Source: Amycolatopsis nigrescens CSC17Ta-90 (GTDB lineage Bacteria; Actinomycetota; Actinomycetes; Mycobacteriales; Pseudonocardiaceae). Taken from it: a DNA stretch of 64,000 nt. The position numbers were made by a program, and so were the translations under genes. The notes under the pieces were generated by a model, which made no database searches, had not been told where the DNA came from, and saw only the letters and a list, made by a program, of their open reading frames with translations. Positions 9,294 to 17,548 of the stretch are shown one piece after another (the first letter of the stretch is position 1; each line of letters begins with the position of its first letter). Where the stretch lies: positions 7,299,001-7,363,000 of the forward strand of contig NZ_ARVW01000001.1 in NCBI RefSeq assembly GCF_000384315.1, given 5' to 3'.

Positions 9294-10790
9294 GTGCGGG
9301 ATGACGAGCTGACCGGAGCGAGCCTGGCCGACGAGGGCCTGGCCCGCCGGCTCAAGGCGCTCGCCTGCACCGCGCCGCTGCACGACCTGGACGCGCGGAA
9401 GGCGAAGCTGGACTGGGCCGACGCGACCGTCTACCAGATGGCGGAGATCGCGCTGCACACCATCGACCAGGTCACCATCGCGATGGACTTCGACACCGGC
9501 GCCGACCACCACGAGGTGGTGCGCCGGCTCCAGCCGTTCATCGCCGCGCAGGCGCCGGGCCGGGACCCCGAGGAGCATCTGCGGGTGGCGCGCTGGGTGC
9601 TGGACAACCTGATCAACGTGGGCACCGCGGACCGCGGTTTCCGCCGGGTGTACGGCAGCATCGACGCCACCGGTGCCTACCGGCGCCGTGCCTTCGACTT
9701 CAAGCTGCTCGTCGAACTGGCCGCCCCGGACGGCGAGGTGTACCTGCGCGCCAGCGACGAGGCGATCAACGTGCTCGTCGGCGCGCTGGACATGGACGTC
9801 GAGTCGGCCCAGATCGCGGCCGAGGTGAAGCTGGAGAACCTGATCAGCCGGGGCAGGCTGGCCGATGCCAAGCTGGCCGCCGAGCAGGCCCGCTACCGCA
9901 CCGTGCAGTACGGCGAGACGCTGCGCGCGAAGCTGGACGCGACCCGGCGGGACGTGCGCGCGGTGGACTGGGACGAGGAGATGCCCGAGCTGCTGGACTC
10001 GGCGCTCTCGCACATCGAGTCCCGGTTTCGCGCGGAGAATGCGATCCTGAAGAACATCACCACCGCCCGCGACGACGCCGAGGACGGCGACCGGAAGCGG
10101 CGCGCGGCCGAGCTGGTGGACATCGTCGCGGACTGCATCAGCAGGCACACCCAGCTGCAGACCCGGCTGGCCGCGGCGGGCTCGACCTTCCGCGCCGAGC
10201 AGGACCGCCAGCAGTTCTCCGGCCCGCCGCAGCGCGCCACCGTGGACATCTTCGGCCAGCTTTTGGTGCCCAGCCTGGAGTTGCCGCTGTCGGACGCGGT
10301 GGCGCCGGTCGAGGCGTTCTTCCGCGGGGTCACCGGAACGTCGGTGCCGGCCGTGCCGTCGCTTTCTTCGCTGGTGTCGATGCTGCTCCGGCCCGCGCCG
10401 GAGCGTGAGAAGCTGGTCGGCGAGGTGCCGGAGCCGGAGCTGCTGCCGGCGGAGAGCCTGGACTACTACAGCGACGAGCAGTGGCGCCACGCCGACGAGC
10501 TGCTCGACCTGCCCGAGGTGCCGCGAAGGCTGTCCGGGCTGCTGGCCGAGGCCCGCGAGATCGACCCGCAGCTGGCCAGGCTGGTCGGGCTGCGCGCGGT
10601 GCACTCGTACAGTCCGGAGGTGGCGGCCGCGGTGCGGCAGGGCGACGACCGGGCCCTGCTCGCGGTGGACGACGGCACGCTGCTGGACGATCCGGAGTTC
10701 GGCGGCGCCGACCTGCTGCTCGCTTCGGCCAGGATCGACCGTGACACCGGGGGCACCGGGACGGCCGAGTTCGAGGAGGGGACCAGTTGA
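9294..10790 (+). CDS. MukF/JetA-like kleisin subunit of an SMC-type condensin
   Basis: 498-residue protein, first gene of a three-gene unit. No motif alone names it. The calling evidence is position (it overlaps a MukE/JetB-like gene and precedes a MukB/JetC-like SMC ATPase), length, and an architecture typical of MukF/JetA kleisins. An N-terminal helical domain is followed by a helical and probably coiled-coil middle (about 180-330, rich in Glu/Arg/Ala), then an acidic linker and a C-terminal winged-helix-like part (about 380-480). In MukBEF, Mks and Wadjet systems this subunit bridges the SMC heads and dimerises the complex. Start GTG at 9294; no good Shine-Dalgarno sequence, possibly a leaderless transcript. 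The stop overlaps the next start (TTGA). Confidence 0.72.
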   Translation: MRDDELTGASLADEGLARRLKALACTAPLHDLDARKAKLDWADATVYQMAEIALHTIDQVTIAMDFDTGADHHEVVRRLQPFIAAQAPGRDPEEHLRVARWVLDNLINVGTADRGFRRVYGSIDATGAYRRRAFDFKLLVELAAPDGEVYLRASDEAINVLVGALDMDVESAQIAAEVKLENLISRGRLADAKLAAEQARYRTVQYGETLRAKLDATRRDVRAVDWDEEMPELLDSALSHIESRFRAENAILKNITTARDDAEDGDRKRRAAELVDIVADCISRHTQLQTRLAAAGSTFRAEQDRQQFSGPPQRATVDIFGQLLVPSLELPLSDAVAPVEAFFRGVTGTSVPAVPSLSSLVSMLLRPAPEREKLVGEVPEPELLPAESLDYYSDEQWRHADELLDLPEVPRRLSGLLAEAREIDPQLARLVGLRAVHSYSPEVAAAVRQGDDRALLAVDDGTLLDDPEFGGADLLLASARIDRDTGGTGTAEFEEGTS

Positions 10791-11587
10791 GCACGCCGAT
10801 GACCAGGGGCGACGCCGAGGCGGCGGCCAGGCTGATCTCGTTCGGCATGCGGCCGAAGCAGTTGCCGGGCCGGGACGTGGTGTACGCCGACTTGGTGCGC
10901 CGCTACGGCGAGGACAGCGCCTTCAAGCAGCTGACGAACGCGGTGGCGGCCGGGCTCGGGCTGATGGTGCTGGACGTGAGCACCCAGGCCGGCGCGGTGC
11001 TTGCCGCCACCGACGAGTCGGTGTTCGAGATCAAGATGGACAGCTACGCCCGGCAGAGCAAGATCCGCGAGCGCCGGGAGACCGAGAAGGTGCTGCACGG
11101 CCTGGTCCATCTGGCCACCGCAGCCCTCGGTTATCCCCGCCCGGACGACCTGGCGAACGACACCTACATCGGCCGGGTCAGCGTGGAGCAGGTGGACAGC
11201 GTGGTGCGGGAGGCCTGCCGGATCCTGGACGAGCGGGCCGCCAGGGCGGAGGAGAACAACGACCCGCTCTCCGACGCGCCCGAGCTGGAGCAAGCCTGGC
11301 GGGCGTACGCTCGCCGTCCGGCCACCGCGGCCACCAAGGACGGCAGACTGGCCTCGGACACCACCAGGGGAATGGTCTCCAGGGCGTTGCGCTTCCTTGC
11401 CGAGCAAGGGTTCCTGGTCCAGGTCAGCGGCGAGCAGGGCGGCACCTACCGGACCACGCCGCGGTACCAGGTGCAGGTGCGCGAGCTGGCCGCGGACAGC
11501 GCCTTCGAGGAGCTGCTGGAGCTGAACGTGGTCTCCGTCGGCGACGGCGCCGGCACGCTTCGTCCGTCCATTTCGGACACACTCTGA
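10787..11587 (+). CDS. MukE/JetB-like winged-helix condensin subunit
   Basis: 266-residue protein between the kleisin-like and SMC-like genes. The C-terminal third reads GMVSRALRFLAEQGFLV ... TYRTTPRYQVQVREL, which is the winged-helix pattern of MukE/MksE/JetB proteins (a two-domain KITE subunit that binds the kleisin). The N-terminal part has the YGEDSAFKQL helix and a TDESVFEIKMDSYAR segment. Translation probably starts at the TTG at 10787, which overlaps the upstream stop; an ATG at 10799 is the alternative. The SMC gene follows after 14 bp. In Wadjet and Mks complexes this subunit aids ATPase engagement and DNA clamping. Confidence 0.72.
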   Translation: MSTPMTRGDAEAAARLISFGMRPKQLPGRDVVYADLVRRYGEDSAFKQLTNAVAAGLGLMVLDVSTQAGAVLAATDESVFEIKMDSYARQSKIRERRETEKVLHGLVHLATAALGYPRPDDLANDTYIGRVSVEQVDSVVREACRILDERAARAEENNDPLSDAPELEQAWRAYARRPATAATKDGRLASDTTRGMVSRALRFLAEQGFLVQVSGEQGGTYRTTPRYQVQVRELAADSAFEELLELNVVSVGDGAGTLRPSISDTL

Positions 11588-11601
11588 CGGGGGATCGATA
11601 G

Positions 11602-14600
11602 ATGTACGAGCTTTCCCGGGTCCGCCTGCACTCGGTGGGACCGGCGGGCGCGCGGTACCAGGACGTGCTGCTCGACCTGAGCGGGGTCGGCGCGCTGGTC
11701 AAGTCGCCGGCGCAGGACGCGCTGTTCACCGCCGGGATCCACTCCGCGGAGCAGGGCCTGCCGCGCCGCCCGTCCCCGGCCAGCGTGCTGTTCCTGGAGA
11801 ACGGCGGCGGCAAGTCGGTGCTGATCAAGCTGATCTTCTCGGTGATGCTGCCGGGACGGCGGCAGGTGGTCGGCACCACCAGCACCCGGGTGCTGGAGAA
11901 GTTCGTCTCCGCCAAGGACGTCTCGCACGTGGTGCTGGAATGGCTGCACACCGAGACCGGCCAGCGGGTGATCACCGGCAAGGTCTCCGAATGGCGCGGC
12001 CACGTCACCTCGGCCGACCCGGCGAACCTGGTCGACTCCTGGTACTGCTTCCGGCCGAGCTCCTCGCTGGAGCTGGAGTCCCTGCCGCTGACCGAGGACG
12101 GCAGGCTGCTCACCATGTCCGGCTTCCAGGAGCGCCTGGACGGCGGGCAGCGGGACGAGCCGGAGCTCGAGCTGTTCTGGACCCGGCGCCACCACGAGTG
12201 GACCGAGCGGCTGGACGCGCTCGGCCTGGACACCGAGCTGTTCCGCTACCAGCGCGCGATGAACGCCGGTGAGGGCGAGGCGGCGGACGCTTTCAACTTC
12301 AACAACGACGACGCGTTCGTCGAGTTCCTGCTCAAGGCCGTGATCTCGGAGGACGATCCGCGGGACCTGGCCGAGGTGGTGCAGACCTACGCGCACAACC
12401 TAGGTCAGCGCGGCGAGTTGCTGGCGGAGCGGGACTTCGTGGCCGGCGCACTGGAGCTGCTCACCCCGCTGTCGGAGGAGGAGTCGCTGGCCGCGGCGTC
12501 CCGGAAGCTGGCCGCCACCGCCCGCGAGGAGGCGCACGCGTTCGCCGGCGGGATCGCGGCGCGGCACCGGCTGGAGTCCGCGCGGCTGGACGGGCTGGCG
12601 CAGCACGCGGACGAGACCAGGGACGCGGAAAAACTGGCCGAGGGTGACCACCGCCGGCTGACCGCGGTGGTCACCGAGCTGCGCCGGGCGGTGGCCGAGC
12701 TGCGGTTGGCCGGTGCGACCGAGGACCGGAAGCGGCTGGACACCGAGCTGGCGCGGGCGCGGGTCACCGCGGAGGCGTGGCGGGAGACCGGCACCGTGCT
12801 CGGGCACGTCAACGCGGTGCGCAAGGCCGCCGACATCCGCGAGCTGGTGGGGGAGCGGGAACAGACCGCGAAACCCGCGCTGCAGGCCAAGAACTCGGCC
12901 GCCGCGGCACTGGCTAGGAGGCTGCTCGCGCTGGCCGCGGAGGCGGGCGAGCAGGTGCGCACCGCCGAAGCGAGGGTGGCGGCCCTGCGCGCCGAGACGA
13001 ACGCCGCCCAGCAGCAGCGCGACGAGGCCACCGGCACCGCGGCGAAGCATCGCGCGGAGCACGCGCAGCTGAGCGCCCGGATCGACGAGGTGCGGGCCGC
13101 GATCCGCCAGGCGGTGCGGGACGGGCTGCTCACCGACGGTGCCGATGGTGTGGCGGCTGTGTCGGATGCGGCGCAGGAGGCGCGTGCCACGGCCGAGAAC
13201 GCGACCGGTGAGCTGGCCGCCCGCGAGGCCGAGCTGGAGCAGCTCGCGGAGGAGCACGGCACGGCGCAGACCGCGCTGCACGCCGCCCAGCAGAAGGCCC
13301 AGCAGGCGGCGAGCACGGCCGAGCGCACGGCCGCCGAACTGGAGAAGGCGCACCGCCGCACGGACGCGCTGGCCGCCAACCCGCGGCTGCTGGAGCTGCT
13401 CGGGGTGGACAGCGTGCGGCTGGAGACCGACACCCCGTCGCTGCTGAAGCGGCTCCGCGAGGCCAGGACGACGGCCGAGCGCGAGCAGACCGCGTTGCGC
13501 ATCGAGGAGTCGGTCGACGAGCGGGCGCTCGGCGCGCTCGGGGACGGCGGGCTGCTGCCCGCCCCGCCGGAGGTGCAGGCCGCGCTGGACGTGCTGGAGC
13601 GCGCCGGGATCACCGCGTGGTCCGGCTGGCGGTATCTGTCTACAATGGACGCCAAGCGGCGGGAGCGGGTGCTGGCCGAGCTGCCGCACCTGGTCGGCGG
13701 CGTGCTGGTGAACGACGCGGCCCAGCTGGCGCGGGCGAAGGCCGCGCTCACCGAGGCCAAGCTGCTGCCGAGCGTGGTGCTGCCGGTCGGCACCACCGGG
13801 GCCATCCGCGACGCCGACGCAGCGGCCGCCGCGGGCGTCGAGTTCCTCGTTCCGCCCAATCCTGCGATGTACGACGAAGACGCCGCCGACGCCGAGCGGG
13901 AGGCCATCGCGGCCCGGCACGGCCGGCGGCAGAAGCAGCTCGAAGCCCTGACCAGCGCCGCCGGTGACGATGCGGCGCTGGAGTGGAAGCTCACCACCTG
14001 GCGTGAGGACTACCCGCCGGGGGCGCTGGGCACCCTGGCCGAAGAAGCAGAGCGGACCCGGAGTGAGCTGTCCGCGGCGGAGGCCGAGGCGGAGCAGGCC
14101 ACCCGCGCGCTGGCCGACCTCGCCGCGAAACGCGCCAAGCTGCGGGAGACGATCCCGGCGCTGCGCGCGGAGCTGCGCGCCGGTGAGGAACGGGCCCGTG
14201 CGCTGTCCGGCCTCGGTGTCACGGCCGCCAAGATTCCACAGTGGACCGAGGAGGTGGAGCGCGCGCGGGAGGTCGCCGAGCGGGCCGAGGCGGAAGGCGA
14301 GCAGGCCGGGGCGAAGGCGGCCAGGCTGCGCGAAGAGGCGGCCGAGGAGCAGCGCACCGCCGACGGCCACCGGCGCACGGTGAGCAGCGCCAGGGCCGAG
14401 CTGGCCGAAGTGCCCGGCGGCGGTTCGGTTTCGGAGGACGAGCCGGCGCCGAAGGAGCCGGTCGACGCGTTGCGCCGGGCCTTCGCGTCGGCCAGCGACG
14501 CCTACGCGAAGGTCGAGGTCGGCAGCGATCTGCGCGCGGAGCTGGAACAGGCGGAGAGCGCCGAGTCCGGCGCCCGCGCGGCGCTGGAGGCGCTCGACCC

Positions 14601-16053
14601 CGAGGTGCGCGAGCTGGCCGCCGGGCTGCTGGAGACCCCGGACGGTTCGGACGCGGCGACCAGGGCCGCCGCGCTGGCCCGCGCCGGCCGCGCGGTGTCC
14701 GCGCTGGAGGCCGAGCAGAGCGAGGCGATCGGGCTGGTCGCCACCCGCAAGGCCGAGCTGGACGGGTTGCCGAAGCAGCCGTCCGTGGTGGAGAGCTCCG
14801 ACCGTCCGCGCGACATCGAGCACGGCATGGAGCTGATCGACGCGGCCGCCGAGGAGGCCAGCACGGCGGCGAGGAAGTACGAGGACGCACAGGCCCGCCG
14901 GTCCGAGGCCGAGTACGCGCTGGACTCGGCGAACTCCTCGGCCGCCGGTTTCCGCCTGCTCGCCGAGTCGCTCGCGCACCTGGCGCCGGACGAGGAGACG
15001 TCCGCCGTTTTCGACGGCGACGTCGAAGCTGCACAGGCCCGGCACGGCAAGCTCAACGCGACGCTGGGTGAGGCCGACGCGGCGGTGGACCGGGCCGAGA
15101 AGCGGGTCCGCGCGGCGGCCGACGGCCTGGCCCAGTACGCCACCGAAAAGCGGTTCGAGAAGTTGACCAGCCCGGTGCGCCAGCAGATCATCTCGGTGCG
15201 CCGAGACAGCCTGCCGGCCAGTGCGGGGGAGTGGGCCACCGCGCTGCGGCCGCGGCTGCGCACCCTGACCGACGATCTGGCCCAGATCGACCGGCACCGG
15301 TCCGGGATCGTGGCCAGGCTGCAGGGCATGGTGGACGGCGCGCTGCGGCTGCTGCGGTCCGCGCAGCGGCTGTCCAGGCTGCCGGAGGGGCTCGGCGACT
15401 GGTCCGGGCAGGAGTTCCTGCGGATCCGGTTCGCCGACCCGGAGGACAACGTGCTGGCCGAGCAGCTCGGCGTGGTGGTGGACGAGGCCGCGGCCGGCAA
15501 GACCAGCGACGGCAGGGACGTCAAGCGGGACGGCATGTCACTGGTGCTGCGCGGGGTGCACGCTGCGGTGCCGAAGGGCTTCCGGGTGGACATGCTCAAG
15601 CCGGACTCGGTGCTGCGGACCGAACGGCAGCGGGTGTCCGAGATCAGGGACGTGTTCTCCGGCGGCCAGCAGCTGACCGCCGCGATCATCCTGTACTGCA
15701 CGCTCGCCGCACTGCGCGCGAACAACCGCGGGCGGATGCGCAACCGGCACTCCGGGGTGCTGTTCCTGGACAACCCGATCGGCCGCGCGTCCGCCGGCTA
15801 CCTGCTGGAGCTGCAGCGGGTGGTGGCCGGCGCGCTGGGTGTGCAGCTGATCTACACCACCGGCCTGTTCGACGCCGGCGCGCTGAGCGAGTTCCCGCTG
15901 ATCATCCGGCTGCGCAACGACGCGGACCTGCGGGCCGGCCGGAAGTACCTCTCGGTGGACGCCACCATCAAGGGCAGCCTGGACGAACTCGGCGACGCCG
16001 ACGGCAGCGCCCGCGTCTCCGCCACCCGGCTGTTCGTCAAACCGGCCGGCTGA
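11602..16053 (+). CDS. MukB/JetC-like SMC ATPase, 1483 residues
   Basis: Long SMC-type ATPase. The N-terminal head holds a Walker A loop ENGGGKSVLIKL (GGGKS at 68-72). Two very long Ala/Glu/Arg-rich coiled coils (about 280-640 and 790-1240) flank a globular hinge-like domain (about 640-780, containing ITAWSGWRYLSTMDAKRR). The C-terminal head holds the ABC signature FSGGQQLT (SGGQ at 1353-1356) and a Walker B GVLFLDNP in which Asp1390 is followed by Asn rather than Glu. Such heads are typical of MukB/MksB/JetC rather than of canonical Smc. Start ATG at 11602, with GGGGGATC upstream. Expected role: DNA-loop extrusion with the two upstream gene products, in chromosome organisation or plasmid defence. 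No nuclease partner is encoded next to it. Confidence 0.85.
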   Translation: MYELSRVRLHSVGPAGARYQDVLLDLSGVGALVKSPAQDALFTAGIHSAEQGLPRRPSPASVLFLENGGGKSVLIKLIFSVMLPGRRQVVGTTSTRVLEKFVSAKDVSHVVLEWLHTETGQRVITGKVSEWRGHVTSADPANLVDSWYCFRPSSSLELESLPLTEDGRLLTMSGFQERLDGGQRDEPELELFWTRRHHEWTERLDALGLDTELFRYQRAMNAGEGEAADAFNFNNDDAFVEFLLKAVISEDDPRDLAEVVQTYAHNLGQRGELLAERDFVAGALELLTPLSEEESLAAASRKLAATAREEAHAFAGGIAARHRLESARLDGLAQHADETRDAEKLAEGDHRRLTAVVTELRRAVAELRLAGATEDRKRLDTELARARVTAEAWRETGTVLGHVNAVRKAADIRELVGEREQTAKPALQAKNSAAAALARRLLALAAEAGEQVRTAEARVAALRAETNAAQQQRDEATGTAAKHRAEHAQLSARIDEVRAAIRQAVRDGLLTDGADGVAAVSDAAQEARATAENATGELAAREAELEQLAEEHGTAQTALHAAQQKAQQAASTAERTAAELEKAHRRTDALAANPRLLELLGVDSVRLETDTPSLLKRLREARTTAEREQTALRIEESVDERALGALGDGGLLPAPPEVQAALDVLERAGITAWSGWRYLSTMDAKRRERVLAELPHLVGGVLVNDAAQLARAKAALTEAKLLPSVVLPVGTTGAIRDADAAAAAGVEFLVPPNPAMYDEDAADAEREAIAARHGRRQKQLEALTSAAGDDAALEWKLTTWREDYPPGALGTLAEEAERTRSELSAAEAEAEQATRALADLAAKRAKLRETIPALRAELRAGEERARALSGLGVTAAKIPQWTEEVERAREVAERAEAEGEQAGAKAARLREEAAEEQRTADGHRRTVSSARAELAEVPGGGSVSEDEPAPKEPVDALRRAFASASDAYAKVEVGSDLRAELEQAESAESGARAALEALDPEVRELAAGLLETPDGSDAATRAAALARAGRAVSALEAEQSEAIGLVATRKAELDGLPKQPSVVESSDRPRDIEHGMELIDAAAEEASTAARKYEDAQARRSEAEYALDSANSSAAGFRLLAESLAHLAPDEETSAVFDGDVEAAQARHGKLNATLGEADAAVDRAEKRVRAAADGLAQYATEKRFEKLTSPVRQQIISVRRDSLPASAGEWATALRPRLRTLTDDLAQIDRHRSGIVARLQGMVDGALRLLRSAQRLSRLPEGLGDWSGQEFLRIRFADPEDNVLAEQLGVVVDEAAAGKTSDGRDVKRDGMSLVLRGVHAAVPKGFRVDMLKPDSVLRTERQRVSEIRDVFSGGQQLTAAIILYCTLAALRANNRGRMRNRHSGVLFLDNPIGRASAGYLLELQRVVAGALGVQLIYTTGLFDAGALSEFPLIIRLRNDADLRAGRKYLSVDATIKGSLDELGDADGSARVSATRLFVKPAG

Positions 16054-16077
16054 GTCTTCGCGGCGTTTGCGGCGTTT

Positions 16078-16722
16078 TCAGTCCTTGCGGCCGGTGACGG
16101 CGAGCGTGGTGCCGAGGCCGATCATCACCAGGCCGCTGGTGCCGCCGACCAGCTCCAGCCGTCGCGGGGAGCGGGCGAACCAGGTCCGCGCGGCACCGGC
16201 GGCGAGCGCCCACGCGGCGTCCGAGAGCAGCGCCACCACCGGCAGCGTGATGCCCAGCAGCAGGATCTGGACCGGTACGCCGCCTGCTTCGTGCCGCACG
16301 AACTGCGGCAGCACGGCGGCCAGGAACACGATCGACTTCGGGTTCGCGAAACCCACCACGAACCCGTCCCGCAGCACCCGCAGCGTCCGGCCGGGGGTGC
16401 CCGACGCCCCGGCGGCGAACGCGTCGGCCAGCTTGCGGCGGCGCCGGAAGGCCTGCACTCCCAGGTAGATCAGGTAGGCCGCGCCGATCAGCTTGATCGC
16501 GGTGAACACCGCCACCGAACGCTCGATGACCGCGCCGAGCCCGAACGCCACGGCCACCACCTGCAGGTAGATCCCGGTGGCGTTGCCGGCCACGGTGAGC
16601 AGCGCGTCGCGGCGGCCCACGGTCAGCGCCCTGCTGATGGTGAACAGCACGCTCGGGCCGGGCACCACGACCATCACGAAGGTGAGTGCGGCGAAGGCGG
16701 CGAACTGGCTGGTGGAGATCAT
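16078..16722 (-). CDS. LysE/RhtB family exporter
   Basis: 214-residue membrane protein with about six transmembrane helices, of the LysE/RhtB amino-acid and metabolite exporter family. The N-terminal family signature is FVMVVVPGPSVLF. It continues with GNATGIYLQVVAVAFGLG and GFVVGFANPKSIVFLAAVLPQF, where NPK-[STA] is the second hallmark. The substrate is unknown. It converges on the SMC gene with a 24-bp gap and no long palindrome between them. The ATG start at 16722 has a weak ribosome binding site. Confidence 0.9.
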   Translation of the reverse strand: MISTSQFAAFAALTFVMVVVPGPSVLFTISRALTVGRRDALLTVAGNATGIYLQVVAVAFGLGAVIERSVAVFTAIKLIGAAYLIYLGVQAFRRRRKLADAFAAGASGTPGRTLRVLRDGFVVGFANPKSIVFLAAVLPQFVRHEAGGVPVQILLLGITLPVVALLSDAAWALAAGAARTWFARSPRRLELVGGTSGLVMIGLGTTLAVTGRKD

Positions 16723-16868
16723 CGCCCGAGCGTAGAGGTGCAGGCCGTGATGGCGAACCGCTTTTCCCGCTTTTCCAGGCCCGTGCTTGTAACAGGCTGG
16801 TCCGGCGGAACCGATATAAGCCCCGTATCCGGCGCCGTGCCGGGACGCGGTGAACGGGGTCGAGCGCG

Positions 16869-17510
16869 ATGAACCGTCTCTACACCAAGGCCCGCCGGGA
16901 ACTGGGCCAGCTGATGTACGAGCGGCGCTACGGCGTGCGCACCGCGGAGCTGATCGAGCTGGACGAGCTCGGCATCGCGCAGGAGGGTCGCGGCTACTAC
17001 GTGGCGGCCAGCTGGCGGATCCTGCGGCGGGTGCTGTCCCGGCGGGAGATCGGGCCGCGCGACGTGTTCATCGACTTCGGCTCCGGGATGGGCCGGATGG
17101 TGCTGGAGGCCGCGCGGTTCCCGTTCGGCAAGGTGATCGGGGTGGAGCTTTCCGGGCGGCTGCACGAGATCGCCCGGCAGAACGTGGCGGGCACCCGGCA
17201 ACGGCTGCGGTGCCGGGACGTCGAGCTGGTGCAGGCGGACGTGCTCGACTACGACCTGCCCGACGACGTCACCGTGGTGTTCTTCAACAACCCTTTCCAG
17301 GGCGAGGTTTTCGGTGCGGTGACGGCGAAGCTGATCGAGTCGGTGGACCGGAACCCGCGCCGGCTCAAGGTGATCTACTACAACCCGGTGGAGGAGGAGC
17401 TGCTGCTGGGCACCGGCCGCTTCCGGCACCTGCGGACCCTCCGGCACGCCAGGAAGGCGGCCTTGGGCAGCCCGTTCGGCTGGACGCATATCTACGAGCT
17501 GACCGGCTGA
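16869..17510 (+). CDS. Class I SAM-dependent methyltransferase
   Basis: 213 residues with a clear S-adenosylmethionine-binding Rossmann fold. Motif I is FIDFGSGMG (D69-G75), followed by VIGVELS (the acidic ribose-binding residue is Glu) and VQADVLDYDLP. Motif IV reads FFNNPFQG (N140-N141-P142-F143), which resembles the [DNS]PPY-type motif of amino/N-methyltransferases. The substrate is not known; the layout recalls DOT1/class I small-molecule or protein methylases. The AlkZ-like gene starts 38 bp downstream in the same direction, so the two may be co-transcribed. Confidence 0.75.
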   Translation: MNRLYTKARRELGQLMYERRYGVRTAELIELDELGIAQEGRGYYVAASWRILRRVLSRREIGPRDVFIDFGSGMGRMVLEAARFPFGKVIGVELSGRLHEIARQNVAGTRQRLRCRDVELVQADVLDYDLPDDVTVVFFNNPFQGEVFGAVTAKLIESVDRNPRRLKVIYYNPVEEELLLGTGRFRHLRTLRHARKAALGSPFGWTHIYELTG

Positions 17511-17548
17511 GCCCGGTTTCGTCGGCACCGGGTGGTAGGAAGCAGGAC

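Noticed and set aside
12400..15297. 965-codon open frame antisense to the SMC gene, and a 530-codon Ser/Ala-rich one
   Set aside because: Composition is skewed Arg/Gly/Leu or Ser/Ala. The opposite strand has Walker and SGGQ motifs and coiled coils, so these are shadows.
16869..17510. Methyltransferase as a DNA-modifying partner of the condensin operon
   Set aside because: It has a SAM-binding fold and an NNPF motif, but no DNA-recognition domain and only 213 residues, and a convergent exporter gene separates it from the operon. The link is not supported.
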